Assembly: GCF_021440085.1 (NCBI RefSeq)
Contig: NZ_JAKCPW010000005.1
Span: 62,001 to 126,000, forward strand
Direction: 5' to 3'
DNA from: Dyadobacter sp. CY261
GTDB taxonomy: Bacteria; Bacteroidota; Bacteroidia; Cytophagales; Spirosomataceae
Length of the DNA: 64,000 nucleotides
In this document: piece by piece, positions 9,363 to 19,719 of the stretch
Layout of the letters: the number at the start of each line of letters is the position of its first letter
Position numbering within the stretch: position 1 is the stretch's first letter
Translations under genes and position numbers: made by a program
Notes under the pieces: model-generated
Told to the model about the DNA's origin: nothing
The model's input: only the letters and a program-made list of their open reading frames with translations
Database searches by the model: none

Positions 9363-11132
9363 TCAATCCAGCCAGCCAGGATTCTGCCAGTCCACCCCCG
9401 ACAGCCCAATAATCTTATCCACCTCGCTCTGGTCGATCGGATACATTAAATACTTGTCCGAGAAAGCATTCCGGTTCTGGAATTTGAAGCGTTTGTAGAC
9501 AAAATTGGAACCGCTTTTGGTAATGCGCATGCCTGTCACAAAACGATCCGTCTGATCGAGCACTTTCCATCGGCGTACATCGAAAAAGCGGTGTTCTTCA
9601 AAAGCCAGTTCGACACGCCGCTCGTTGCGGTATTTTTTCTCAAATGCATCTTTACCCATACCCAGCGGAAAGCCCGGCATCCCGGCACGCGTCCGGACGG
9701 CATTTACCGCGTCCCGCGCCGACATGGAGAAACTCCCCGCCTTCACCGCCACATCCGGTCCTGCCGACTGGTAAGCCGATTCCGCGAAATTCAGGTAAAG
9801 CTCCGCAAGCCTGAGCAGTCGTATCGCTCCATCGGCGTCATTGTTCTGCCCCGATCGGAAGTTGTTGAACTTACGCAGATAATAGCCCGTACGCGTATGC
9901 TTTCGGTTGATATCCGAAATCTCCTCTGCACCACCCACAAATGTCTCTACTTTCTTCCCACTTGGCTGGTCGAGATTCCTTACCGCCCCATTGTAATAAA
10001 TGGAAGCATAAAAGCGTGGGTCACGGCCTGCATAGGGTTCGTCTTCTTTGTATCCTGATTTGGTATTGATGATAGGAAACGTCCTGCTCTCATCGGAATA
10101 GCCGGTAATGGGCGCTTCGCCGTTCGCCATTTCGTAGGCGTCTACGAGGTCCTGCGTCGGGCAGGGACCGGTTCGGTCCATACCAGGATTGGTCGGCATG
10201 CCTGCATACCGCCAAATCTGCATGGGATCTCCGGCATGGTAAATTGTTTCTTTATCGGTAGCGCGCTGGTCGTTCGAACTGGTGAAGAAATACAGCGCGT
10301 AAGCGTTTTGAGCAATGCTGGCCGCTGGTTTTTCATCGAATAGCCTGTACCCGTTAGCAAGGCATTGGGACAATGCCTCGGCGTTAACCTCCGTTGCTTT
10401 TGCCCAGGTGTAAGTCCCATCGCTCCAAAGCGGAGAAGCCGCGTAAGTTACCGCCTGACTTTTGATAGCATAAGCCACCGCCCGCGTCATAATCCCATAT
10501 TGATTATCATAAATTTCCCAGGGCAAACCATCCCGCGTTGCGGGGTACGATAATGCTTTGTCACAATCCGAGAGAATAAAGGTGACCACCTCCGAAAATG
10601 TCGCACGTTTGTCGGTCGAGAAATCATGGCCGATTTCAAGCGGCTTATTAAAAATGGGAACGCCACCATACCGCTTGATGAGTTGCAGATAATACAATGC
10701 CCGCAATGTATGCGCCTGGGCTGTCCAGGCCGCCTTTTCACCGTCGCTTGCATACACGGGGGCTGTTTTTATATTCTCTATAAACACATTGCATTTGCGG
10801 ATGCCCTCATACAAATCTCCCCACGGATTGCCGTCAGCTGAGTTCTTGCCGTAGGTGGTGGAAGTCACATTTCCTCCGTACCAGACGATGTAGCGCGAGC
10901 CCGGCGTAATGTCGTCGGCGTCCTGGGCCTCGTCCGTAAAAGAAGCCCTGTCCATGTAGGGTTTCGGAACGAAACCGTAGCAGGAATTGAGGTAGCCGCG
11001 TGTCCGGTTGTAGTCGCTAAAAACCTGATCCATCGTAATGCGGCCGTCGCTGGGCAGGTCAAGCTGCTCGTTGCAGGCAGCCAGCAAGGCGGCTACCGCG
11101 AAATTCAGCAGCAATATTTTATATTTTTTCAT
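9363..11132 (-). CDS. SusD/RagB family outer-membrane lipoprotein (second pair)
   Basis: The 589-residue protein starts with a lipoprotein signal (AALLAACNEQ, lipidated Cys20). It shows typical SusD features: MDQVFSDYNRTRGYLNSCYG near the N-terminus, ALYYLQLIKRYGGVPIF in the helical core, LRLAELYLNFAESAYQ, and a C-terminal block of the type RNERRVELAFEEHRFFDVRRW. SusD proteins form the surface lid over the SusC porin and bind glycan. It starts 15 bp after the second SusC gene, so the pair is translationally linked. The specificity is unknown. Confidence 0.95.
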   Translation of the reverse strand: MKKYKILLLNFAVAALLAACNEQLDLPSDGRITMDQVFSDYNRTRGYLNSCYGFVPKPYMDRASFTDEAQDADDITPGSRYIVWYGGNVTSTTYGKNSADGNPWGDLYEGIRKCNVFIENIKTAPVYASDGEKAAWTAQAHTLRALYYLQLIKRYGGVPIFNKPLEIGHDFSTDKRATFSEVVTFILSDCDKALSYPATRDGLPWEIYDNQYGIMTRAVAYAIKSQAVTYAASPLWSDGTYTWAKATEVNAEALSQCLANGYRLFDEKPAASIAQNAYALYFFTSSNDQRATDKETIYHAGDPMQIWRYAGMPTNPGMDRTGPCPTQDLVDAYEMANGEAPITGYSDESRTFPIINTKSGYKEDEPYAGRDPRFYASIYYNGAVRNLDQPSGKKVETFVGGAEEISDINRKHTRTGYYLRKFNNFRSGQNNDADGAIRLLRLAELYLNFAESAYQSAGPDVAVKAGSFSMSARDAVNAVRTRAGMPGFPLGMGKDAFEKKYRNERRVELAFEEHRFFDVRRWKVLDQTDRFVTGMRITKSGSNFVYKRFKFQNRNAFSDKYLMYPIDQSEVDKIIGLSGVDWQNPGWLD

Positions 11133-11147
11133 ATCTAAAAACCTGTT

Positions 11148-14100
11148 TTAAAAAGTCATACTGATACCCGCATTGTAAACCCGGTAAGCTGGAAAAGCCA
11201 GGTAACCTGCACCCTCGGGCCCAAAATCGCCGGATTTCATCTTGTCCCATGTGATGAGGTTTTGCCCGCTTACCAACAGCCGCACTTTATCGGCGCGTAT
11301 CACCTTTGACATTGCGAGCGGCAGCGTGTACGACAGTTCCACATTTTTGAGCCGCACATAGGATCGGTCGTACAGATAATAATCACTCGCCTCGTGGTTG
11401 ACAGTCCGGGCCAGCGACAATGCCGGCGACGTGATCTTCCCACCGGCTGCATACCGTTCAGGCGTCCAGGCATTGCGATGTAAATCGCCAAAAACACCGT
11501 CGTAATCGGTTTCGAAGACGCCTGTCCCGCCGTACATCATCGAATAATTGCCTACTCCCTGGAAGAGCACGCTGAGATCGAAGTTCTTGTAGGTAACGCC
11601 CGCCGAAATGCCGTAAATCACGGTCGGAACGATCCCGGTACCGACGGGTGCCTTGTCGCGCTCGTCAATTTTACCGTCACTGTTCAGGTCTTGATAGCGC
11701 AGGTCGCCGGGGCGCGGGGTGCCGAAGCTGTATTCGAGATTGCTGGCGTCGATTTCCTGCTGAGAGTTGAAGAATCCGTTTCCATTGCTGTAATCGACCT
11801 GATAGCCAAACATCTGTCCGAAAGCATATCCTTCCTCCCATTTGCGGTAAACATAGTCCTCGGTTTTGCGCGCCTCGTTCCAACTGATGATCTTGTTTTT
11901 AGCATAACTCAGCATTAAACCGGCCCGTACGGAGAAGTCCTTGGTAAACATTTTGGCATAACCCAGATTAATATCCACGCCTTTGTTCTCGAAAATCCCC
12001 GCATTGATTTTAGGATAATTTTCCAAAGGAATACCCTGGTAAAGTGGGATCGTCGACAATGCGCCAACTACCATATTATCCGTCCGCTCTTTAAACACAT
12101 CCACGGAAAGGGAAATCGCATTGAACAATCCCAAGTCAATCCCGAAGTTCTGTTTCTTCGAAATTTCCGCGCGAATGGCAGGATTGCCTACTTGCCCTTC
12201 CTCAACCAGGTATTGCAGCGAGCCGATCGGCCCACCGCCTTTGACGGTCACGTTGTCGAGGTACGCGAAACGCATCAGGCCACTTTGGTCGTTCGCCGTT
12301 TTTCCATAGGAAGCGCGCAGTTTCAGATTGGTCAGGAATGCATTGCTATTTAGAAACGCCTCATTTGAAATCACCCAGGCTGCCGAAACTGCCGGTGTGG
12401 TGGTGTACCGTACATTCCGGGCATATTGCTCGGAGCCCGAATAACCCACATCAAACTTCACCAGATAACGGTTATCGAAGCCATACGAAGCTTCGAAACC
12501 TGAACTAATGCGGTTGTAGGGTAACAATCCGGGCGACGAATTATCGGCTTTCGTGAGGTTCTGGTAAAACATATAGCCCATCGCCCCTACCCGATGCCTG
12601 CCAAAATCGCGCTTGTAGTTCATCGCGACATTATAGGTGAGATGATAATAGTAGGAATGCCCCTTGGAATAGGCCAGCGGCGTATCGTTCTGCGCTCCTT
12701 TTTTAGTAAAAGTCAAAGCCGAATCACCAGTTTGCACCCAGCGTTCATAATCCTGCTTGGTGGAAAGGCTTCCCACCGAATTGGTCTGATAGGCCAATGT
12801 GCCTGTCAGGTTAAGACCTTTTGTAAGAAAACCCATGTCCAGGGCAAGACCGAACTGCGACACGATATTGGTAACAGTGTGCCGTGTATAGCCTGTGCGG
12901 TTAAGCATACCATAGGTCGGCGATTCTACCCTCTCGGTGGTAATGACCTTGCCGCCGGGATCGAGAATTTCACCGGAAGGGCTCATGGTCGACGGGGTCA
13001 CCGGGCCGTATACGGTCGGCGGAATCTGGAAAATGCTTGCATACACGGCTTCATTGCTCGCGCCCGCAGGCGTACGTTCCCGCTTTACATTACCCGCGAG
13101 GCGGATGAATGCTTTCAGGTAACGGTTCAGGCTCATGTCTATATTAGAGCGGTAGTTGACCCAGATGTTGTTCGCATTGGGATCATAGCGCGTCTGGTCG
13201 GTTCTGAAATAGCCCCCCTGGTGCATGAAATTGATATTCGAGAAAAACTGCACCTTGTCGTTTCCGCCTGTGACGTTCACGCTCGCGCGCTGCATGGTTG
13301 CGAAATCTTTGAGATAGCGCTTATACCAATTGTTGTTGGGATACAAATCGGGGTTCTGCCCAGACCTGTAACCATCGATCTGCTGTGGACTAAAAAGATA
13401 ATTCGCGCCCAGGCCGTCATTCAATGCCGCCTGGTTCCGCATTTCGGCATATTCGGCAGCATTGTAGAATGCGGGTTTGGTTGTCACCTCCTGCATCGAC
13501 TGGTCGAAGCGTGTTTTGATCTGCAGAGGGCCTCTCCGGCCACGTTTGGTGGTGATCACCAACAAGCCATTTGCTCCCTGAATGCCGTAAAGCGCCTGTG
13601 CTGAAGCATCTTTCAGCACAGTAATGGATTCGATTTCATTGGCGGTGATGTATTCCATTGTCTGGTTACTGTTGTATGCATTCATAATGCCATCAATGAT
13701 CACGAGCGGGCCATTCGTGCGCGCCGCGGAAAGGCCGCGGACAGACAGATTCGTTGTCGCACGCGATAGTTCCGAGAATGCCTCCTGGGTAGTAAGTCCC
13801 GAAAGCCGGCCCGCGAGGGTTTGCGTCAGGTTGGCGACGGGCGATTTTTCAAGTTCCTCGCCATTCACCGTCGACACCGCGCCCGAGAGTTCGCTACGAA
13901 GCTGGGAAGTGTAGCCAAGTTGTACCACTTCGTCGTTTTTGTGCGCGTCCCATTTAAGCCGCACTTCCATTTCAGGTTTGTCGGAAACAGCCACTTTTTG
14001 GTTGCCATAACCGTAAAGCGAAAATACCAGCGCATTGCTGCCGTCGTCGACAGTCATGGTAAACTCACCTTTGATATTGGTGGCTGTCCCGTTCCGGCCA

Positions 14101-14255
14101 TTTTCGGAGAGGATCGTGACGCCCGCGAGCGGCTGGCCAAATTCGTTGCGCACGACACCAGTGGCCGTTCCGGCAACCTCCTGCGCGTGGACCTGCAATG
14201 CGGCCACGAGATAAACCAGCACCGGTATTATTTTCGATTTGATAAAATGTATCAT
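11148..14255 (-). CDS. SusC/RagA family TonB-dependent transporter (second pair, no STN)
   Basis: I place the start at 14255 (MIHFIKSKIIPVLVYL), giving 1035 residues with a clean signal peptide ending in HAQ. The longer frame to 14369 overlaps the preceding SusD gene and its first 38 residues look non-coding. A CarboxypepD_reg domain (about 30-95, VVRNEFGQPLAGVTILSENG) comes first. A TonB plug follows (LSGLTTQEAF, LVIIDGIMNA, ASAQALYGIQGANGLLVITTKRG), then a long beta-barrel ending VYNAGISMTF. There is no STN domain, so this transporter probably imports substrate without signalling to FecR. It lies 35 bp downstream of the first SusD. Confidence 0.93.
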   Translation of the reverse strand: MIHFIKSKIIPVLVYLVAALQVHAQEVAGTATGVVRNEFGQPLAGVTILSENGRNGTATNIKGEFTMTVDDGSNALVFSLYGYGNQKVAVSDKPEMEVRLKWDAHKNDEVVQLGYTSQLRSELSGAVSTVNGEELEKSPVANLTQTLAGRLSGLTTQEAFSELSRATTNLSVRGLSAARTNGPLVIIDGIMNAYNSNQTMEYITANEIESITVLKDASAQALYGIQGANGLLVITTKRGRRGPLQIKTRFDQSMQEVTTKPAFYNAAEYAEMRNQAALNDGLGANYLFSPQQIDGYRSGQNPDLYPNNNWYKRYLKDFATMQRASVNVTGGNDKVQFFSNINFMHQGGYFRTDQTRYDPNANNIWVNYRSNIDMSLNRYLKAFIRLAGNVKRERTPAGASNEAVYASIFQIPPTVYGPVTPSTMSPSGEILDPGGKVITTERVESPTYGMLNRTGYTRHTVTNIVSQFGLALDMGFLTKGLNLTGTLAYQTNSVGSLSTKQDYERWVQTGDSALTFTKKGAQNDTPLAYSKGHSYYYHLTYNVAMNYKRDFGRHRVGAMGYMFYQNLTKADNSSPGLLPYNRISSGFEASYGFDNRYLVKFDVGYSGSEQYARNVRYTTTPAVSAAWVISNEAFLNSNAFLTNLKLRASYGKTANDQSGLMRFAYLDNVTVKGGGPIGSLQYLVEEGQVGNPAIRAEISKKQNFGIDLGLFNAISLSVDVFKERTDNMVVGALSTIPLYQGIPLENYPKINAGIFENKGVDINLGYAKMFTKDFSVRAGLMLSYAKNKIISWNEARKTEDYVYRKWEEGYAFGQMFGYQVDYSNGNGFFNSQQEIDASNLEYSFGTPRPGDLRYQDLNSDGKIDERDKAPVGTGIVPTVIYGISAGVTYKNFDLSVLFQGVGNYSMMYGGTGVFETDYDGVFGDLHRNAWTPERYAAGGKITSPALSLARTVNHEASDYYLYDRSYVRLKNVELSYTLPLAMSKVIRADKVRLLVSGQNLITWDKMKSGDFGPEGAGYLAFPAYRVYNAGISMTF

Positions 14256-14290
14256 AATCCTTGAAGATGTGAATCTTGAAACTATTGATT

Positions 14291-16189
14291 TTACCAACCC
14301 GCATTCTGCCAGTCGGCCCCGGTGATCGAGCGGAGGCGGTTGGCCTCGTTCAGCGGAATGGGTACCCACAGGAATTTGTTGGTGTAGTTCTTGCGCTCGG
14401 TTCCACGCACTGTCCTGCGGGCGTAGGCGAAAGAATCGTCGGCATTGCGGGTGATTTCCATCGCGGTTACCCAGCGATCGGTATTCGCAAGATCGTCCGT
14501 AGGCTTCGACCAGCGACGCAGGTCGAAATAGCGGTTTTCTTCCATGGCCAGCTCTACACGTCGCTCGGCACGGATTCGTTTGACCAGTTCTGCCTTTGAA
14601 AGCGATGTGGGTAATACCGGCATTCCGGCACGGGTACGGATTTCGTTTACGGCTTTTGCAGCATCGGCCAGTTGTCCTGCCTCGGCAGCGGCTTCGGCAA
14701 AGTTCAGGATCACTTCGCCCAGGCGGAAGAGTTTCCAGTTAGCACCGGCAATGGGATTGTCACCACCCGAATTAGGATGCAGAAATTTCCTTTCATAATA
14801 ACCTGTTCGCGTCGCCCGTCGCGTGCTCGGGTGGATGCCCGTTTGCGGTTCATTCTTATAGGTAGCGATCACACGCGTGCGGTTGCCAATGGGCGCAGGA
14901 TAGTTTTCCACCGACTCCGGCGCTTCGGCAAAATTCCACATGGCCTTTCTTTTAGAACCGTTGTAATAAATGGAGGCATAAAAGCGCGGGTCGCGTTTGG
15001 CGTACGGGTTTTTCTGATCGTAGGTTTTGTTGGCAGCATTGTAATTGGGTCGCAAATGCTGCTCGTCCAAATAGGGTTTGTCCAAATCGAGTATCGGTTG
15101 ACCGTCAATGGTTTCGTATGCATCTACCAGCTCTTGTGTGGGGCATGTGCCGGACTTATAACCGTCCTGCGAACCAATGCCATCAATATTCCAGATATTG
15201 CCCTGGTTTTCGCGGCTCTGATAAATGGTTTCCTTGTCTACCGGATTCGGCGCGTATTTCATGGTTTGGGTGAAATACTCGTTGTAAAGCGCCGTTTTCT
15301 CATTCTTGTCCGGCCCGAGAAATGCCACATCCGAGAGATAGGTTTGGGGCAGATTTACTTTATTGTACAACTCATAACCATTGGCCCGAAGGTTTTCCAA
15401 TGACGCTTTATTGACCTGGTAAGCTTCCTGCCAATAATCCTGGCCCCCATTGTTCAAAGGGCTGGCTGCAAACAAGATCATCTTGGACTTGATCGCCTCC
15501 GCCATGGCCTTGTTGACCCGGCCGCCTTCGCTGTCGGTGGTAATGCGCCAGGGAAGCTCGGCCGTGTTCAATGCCACGTCGCAATCTTCCATGATGAATT
15601 TGACCACCTCGTAATAACTGGCGCGGGTGACCGTCGAAAAGTCTTGCTGGAAGTCATAAGGTTCGCGCTCGATCGGCAACACACCACCGAACCATTTCAA
15701 CAGTTCGGAATAATAATAGGCACGGAGCAAATGGGCCTCGGCTTTCCAGCGGGCGCGGTCGGCAGGGTTGCGCACGGTCGCATCGCCAATGCGGCTGATG
15801 AATAGCGTGCAGTTGCGGATCGCGCTCCAATAGCGGGCCCAGTATTCCCCATTACCGGCCTCGGCGCTGATATTAGTGATCGGATGGTTTCCCGCGGAAG
15901 CATCGCCATTGTACATACGTCCCGACATGATCCACGATTCGGCTTCCGCGTCGGTATCCCACGATTCGTCGCTCCAATTGACCGGCCCACGGCTCCAGAA
16001 GAAATAGCGCGTGCCTTTAACCGGGATATTGCTGTAACAACTGTTCAGGAAAGCGCCTGTTTTGTCGTTGTCGGCAAAGATTTCATCCATCGTCAGCTTG
16101 CCGTCGGGTGCCATGTCGAGTGCGTCCTTGCAGGAAGTGACGGAGAGCGCCACGAGCATGAATGCAAATAGTAAAGGTCTCAGTTTCAT
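14291..16189 (-). CDS. SusD/RagB family outer-membrane lipoprotein (first pair)
   Basis: The 632-residue lipoprotein has lipobox VTSC with lipidated Cys20. SusD signatures include MDEIFADNDKTGAFLNSCYS, LLRAYYYSELLKWFGG, LFRLGEVILNFAEAAAE, IRTRAGMPVLP and RAERRVELAMEENRYFDLRRW. It lies 10 bp downstream of the STN-bearing SusC and should cap that transporter. It is clearly paralogous to the SusD at 9363-11132 (same N-terminal layout and C-terminal block), so the C-D pair appears to have been duplicated. Confidence 0.95.
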   Translation of the reverse strand: MKLRPLLFAFMLVALSVTSCKDALDMAPDGKLTMDEIFADNDKTGAFLNSCYSNIPVKGTRYFFWSRGPVNWSDESWDTDAEAESWIMSGRMYNGDASAGNHPITNISAEAGNGEYWARYWSAIRNCTLFISRIGDATVRNPADRARWKAEAHLLRAYYYSELLKWFGGVLPIEREPYDFQQDFSTVTRASYYEVVKFIMEDCDVALNTAELPWRITTDSEGGRVNKAMAEAIKSKMILFAASPLNNGGQDYWQEAYQVNKASLENLRANGYELYNKVNLPQTYLSDVAFLGPDKNEKTALYNEYFTQTMKYAPNPVDKETIYQSRENQGNIWNIDGIGSQDGYKSGTCPTQELVDAYETIDGQPILDLDKPYLDEQHLRPNYNAANKTYDQKNPYAKRDPRFYASIYYNGSKRKAMWNFAEAPESVENYPAPIGNRTRVIATYKNEPQTGIHPSTRRATRTGYYERKFLHPNSGGDNPIAGANWKLFRLGEVILNFAEAAAEAGQLADAAKAVNEIRTRAGMPVLPTSLSKAELVKRIRAERRVELAMEENRYFDLRRWSKPTDDLANTDRWVTAMEITRNADDSFAYARRTVRGTERKNYTNKFLWVPIPLNEANRLRSITGADWQNAGW

Positions 16190-16199
16190 AGGTCGCTCG

Positions 16200-19100
16200 T
16201 TAGAAAGTGATGTTCAAACCGAAATTGGCCATTTTGGTAACCGGGTATCCCAGCGAAGCATCGTTCTCGGGATCGAGATGCCCCATTCTCAGGTGATCCC
16301 AGGTGAAATAGTTCTGGGCGCTCACATAAACCCGCATTTTGCTTACCCCGACTGCTTTTAGTGAACCCGCAGGCAGGGTGTAACCAAGCACCAGGTTTTT
16401 CAGGCGCGTAAATGAGCGGTCCATGACGAAGAAGTCATTCGCATTGTGGTTGGTGTTGCTGTGGGTGCTGAGGGCGGGATAGGTGATCTTCTCACCAGCC
16501 GCATAGCGTTCGGGCGTCCACGCCGACTTGTGGTAATCGAAATAAGTCCCGCGGATAATGTATTCGTACACACCCTGCTGCTGGTAATTGCTCGAATATT
16601 TACCTACACCCTGAAAGAAAGTCGTGAGGTCGAAACCCTTATATTCGAAGGTGAGCGATAGGCCGTAGATCACACGGGGAATGTTGGAATAGCCGATCGG
16701 TGCCTGGTCCTTGTCGTTGACGATGCCGTCTTTGTTAAGGTCCATGTATTTAAAATCCCCTACACGCGGCTCTCCGAAACCATAAGTGGTGGTTTTGAGA
16801 TAACTGTCCAGTTCCTCTTTCGAATTAAAATACCCATTTCCATTGCCATAATCGATCTTGTACCCCCAGGACTGGTTGAGCGAAAAACCTGTGGAGCGGT
16901 AGCGGTAAGCATAGGTTTCGTCCCGGGCCGATTCGTCGAGGAACTTCACCGTGTTGTGATTATACCCATAGTTTCCGGAAACCATCAACCTGAAATCCTT
17001 CGAAAACGCTTTGTTGTACGACAACTCGATTTCAAAACCCTTGTTATCCACAAGCCCCATATTCACCTTCGGAATCGCATTCAGTGGAACTCCCTGAAAT
17101 TCGGGCACTGTTCCCCGCGAGATCAGGATGTTGCTGCGGCGCTCTTTGAATACATCCACCGAAAGGCTTAGATCGCGAAGAATCTGCAAATCCAGACCAT
17201 AATTCTGCTTTTTGGCGATTTCCCAGGTAATGTTTGGGTTTCCGAGAAGCCCCTGGTTAATCGTTTGCCCTAAACCCAGACTACCCAACGGCCCGCTACT
17301 CCCGAGGGTAATATCGCTCTGGTAAAGAAACCGTGCGCTACCCATTTTATCGTTACCTACCTTGCCATACGATGCCCGCAGTTTCAGATTGGTGATGTAG
17401 CGGTTATTTTTGAGGAAGTTCTCATTGCTGATCACCCAGCCTGCCGAGAATGCTGGAAAGAAACCATAACGATGCCCCGGTGCGAACTGCTCCGATCCAT
17501 TGTAACCCATATTGACCTCGGCCAGATAACGCTCGTCGTAGCCATAGGTAGCGCGTGCAGCCACGCCAAGCACATTAAAGGGAATTTCGCCATTGATCGA
17601 TTCCCAGGTATCGCGCTGGCCGAGGATCATTCCCGTCACATCGTGCTTTCCTCCGAAAACACGCGCATAATTGATAGAACCCTGCATATTGATATTGTAA
17701 CGCGAGTCGGCACTTTTCGAAAGGCTCAGCAGCGTTTCGTCCGAGCGCTTTATCGCATAACTCAGCTGGTCCTTCGCCATATCTATTTCAGCCAGGTACA
17801 ACCGTTCCGATTTTTTGCTCTGCATGGCCGTGGTGGCCTTGGAATCGTACGAAAGCATACCTTTCAGGCTCAGCCCTTTTGTAACAACATTACTGAGATC
17901 CCATTCGGCACCGAAAGAGGCATTCAGGTTCGAGCGCACCTCGTTGCGGGCACCCATCCGATTCATAATCTCGAATGCCGAACGGTCCATATAACCAGGG
18001 TCGACGATTTGGCCCGGTGCGACACCGAAGCCTTCGATAGTGGTCGGGCCGGGTGTGATGGGCAGGATGGTCTGGGCTTGGTAAATGAGGTCGCTCATCA
18101 TCCAGCCGGTGTCGTTGTCGCCATAGAGCCAGGCGGCGGGCATATTCACCTGCTCGATGTAGCTACCAATGTTCAGGAATGATTTCAGCGAGTTGGTGAC
18201 CTTATAATCGAGGTTGGCGCGGAAGCTGTAACGGTCCATTTTAGCGGCCGGGTCATAACCCAGCACCGATTTCTGTTGGGTATTAAGGTTACCACCCTGA
18301 TGCAGATAGCCCCCGTTCACAAAATAGGAAACCTTGTCGGTGCCGCCGGTTACATTCATGTTCACGCGCGTTTGCGGTGCGTAGCGCGAGATGTATTCGC
18401 GGTAATAGTCGTGGTCGGGATAAATGTATTTTCGGACCATCGCCTTTTTGGCATATTCAGGATCGTTCGGATCGAGGCCGGCGAGCGGGTTGGCATATTT
18501 GGCCATTACTTCTTCTGAAAAAGGTAAGGGTGTAATGCCGTCATTTTTCGATGCTTCGTTGCGTAATGCCATATATTCCAGCGAATGCAGGCGTTCGGGC
18601 TCGCGGGTAAAAGACGAATAGCTTTGTTCCGCACTGATCGTCAGTTCATTTTTGCCCGCACTACCGCGTTTGGTGGTGATCAAAATCACCCCATTCGCGC
18701 CCCTGACCCCAAAAACAGCGGTTGCAGAAGCATCTTTCAAAATTGAAACAGTTGCAACTTCGTTGGCGTCGAGTGTGCGGATATTGTCGCGCGGCACGCC
18801 GTCGATGAGGATCAGCGGGCTGCGGCCATTGGTGGTAGCGGCACCGCGGAGGTACATGGTGGCGTCATCGCGTCCCGGCTGGCCCCCACCCGATTGAATG
18901 GAGGTCAGGCCCGGTAAGCGCCCCGACAAAGAGTTGGCCAAGCTTGCTGATGAACTCTGCTGTAATACTTCCGACGTAACCGACGACACCGAGCCGGTCA
19001 CTGACACCTTTTTCTGCTCGCCAAAACCCACGATGACCACCTCTTCCAATGCTTTTTCATCGACTTTCAAGGCAACGTCCAGATTTGTGGTATTACCGAT

Positions 19101-19697
19101 CGTAATTTCCTGACTGATATAACCCACGAAACTGAATATCAACACATTCTTGTCCTCCGGCACCGCTAGCTGATAAACACCCTCAATGTTCGTGGAAGTG
19201 CCGACGGTCGTCCCCTTCACGACAACACTAGCGCCGGGAATTGGCTCTCCTTTTTCGTCGAGCACTTTGCCGGTAATTTCACGGTCGGCCCCCTGGGGAG
19301 CGAGGGCTTCATTTGCGTCGGTTTTTAATGATGTTTTCTTCTCCGCCTTTCTGAGCAATATGGTTTTTTTCGAAACCTTGTATTCAATGCCCAGAGGACC
19401 GAGCAACGTTTCGAGCACGGTATCGAGCCGCTGGTTCTGCGAATCGAGTGTAACCTTGCGATCGGCGTGGATCACCTCGGCGCTGTAAATGAACCTGACC
19501 TTGGTTTGGCCCTCTATTTTTTCCAACACTTTCTCCATATCCATTTCAGTAACGGATATACTTATACGCTGACTCAAAATCTCCTGCGCACGCAGATCCT
19601 TTGCCAGCGAAAGCTGCATACCGAGCATCCAAAGCAAACACGGGACAATGCTGATTTTCATGATCCGCAGACTGACCTCCTTGTAATGTTTTCCCAT
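16200..19697 (-). CDS. SusC family TonB-dependent transporter with N-terminal STN signalling domain
   Basis: This is a 1165-residue transporter. After the signal peptide (LSLAKDLRAQ) there is an STN domain at about 45-116 (ISISVTEMDMEKVLEKIEGQ, RLDTVLETLLGPLGIEYKV). A CarboxypepD_reg domain follows (about 140-200, ITGKVLDEKGEPIPGASVVV), then the plug (LSGRLPGLTSIQSGGGQPGR, LILIDGVPRDN, VFGVRGANGVILITTKRG), and the barrel ends FGLNITF. STN domains contact FecR-type anti-sigma factors in the periplasm. With fecR and the sigma factor immediately upstream, substrate binding here is the probable inducing signal. The chosen start lies 22 bp after fecR and keeps a plausible signal sequence; Met13 is an alternative. 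Confidence 0.95.
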   Translation of the reverse strand: MGKHYKEVSLRIMKISIVPCLLWMLGMQLSLAKDLRAQEILSQRISISVTEMDMEKVLEKIEGQTKVRFIYSAEVIHADRKVTLDSQNQRLDTVLETLLGPLGIEYKVSKKTILLRKAEKKTSLKTDANEALAPQGADREITGKVLDEKGEPIPGASVVVKGTTVGTSTNIEGVYQLAVPEDKNVLIFSFVGYISQEITIGNTTNLDVALKVDEKALEEVVIVGFGEQKKVSVTGSVSSVTSEVLQQSSSASLANSLSGRLPGLTSIQSGGGQPGRDDATMYLRGAATTNGRSPLILIDGVPRDNIRTLDANEVATVSILKDASATAVFGVRGANGVILITTKRGSAGKNELTISAEQSYSSFTREPERLHSLEYMALRNEASKNDGITPLPFSEEVMAKYANPLAGLDPNDPEYAKKAMVRKYIYPDHDYYREYISRYAPQTRVNMNVTGGTDKVSYFVNGGYLHQGGNLNTQQKSVLGYDPAAKMDRYSFRANLDYKVTNSLKSFLNIGSYIEQVNMPAAWLYGDNDTGWMMSDLIYQAQTILPITPGPTTIEGFGVAPGQIVDPGYMDRSAFEIMNRMGARNEVRSNLNASFGAEWDLSNVVTKGLSLKGMLSYDSKATTAMQSKKSERLYLAEIDMAKDQLSYAIKRSDETLLSLSKSADSRYNINMQGSINYARVFGGKHDVTGMILGQRDTWESINGEIPFNVLGVAARATYGYDERYLAEVNMGYNGSEQFAPGHRYGFFPAFSAGWVISNENFLKNNRYITNLKLRASYGKVGNDKMGSARFLYQSDITLGSSGPLGSLGLGQTINQGLLGNPNITWEIAKKQNYGLDLQILRDLSLSVDVFKERRSNILISRGTVPEFQGVPLNAIPKVNMGLVDNKGFEIELSYNKAFSKDFRLMVSGNYGYNHNTVKFLDESARDETYAYRYRSTGFSLNQSWGYKIDYGNGNGYFNSKEELDSYLKTTTYGFGEPRVGDFKYMDLNKDGIVNDKDQAPIGYSNIPRVIYGLSLTFEYKGFDLTTFFQGVGKYSSNYQQQGVYEYIIRGTYFDYHKSAWTPERYAAGEKITYPALSTHSNTNHNANDFFVMDRSFTRLKNLVLGYTLPAGSLKAVGVSKMRVYVSAQNYFTWDHLRMGHLDPENDASLGYPVTKMANFGLNITF

Positions 19698-19719
19698 AAA
19701 TAAAAAGGTTTAGTATAAG

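Noticed and set aside
12594..13604. 336-codon plus-strand open frame
   Set aside because: Antisense to the second SusC; composition typical of the complementary strand of a GC-rich gene. The same holds for the long frames at 14672-15403, 17472-18182 and 45899-46615.
14256..14369. Longer start for the second SusC
   Set aside because: It would overlap the SusD gene and destroy the signal peptide at the N-terminus.
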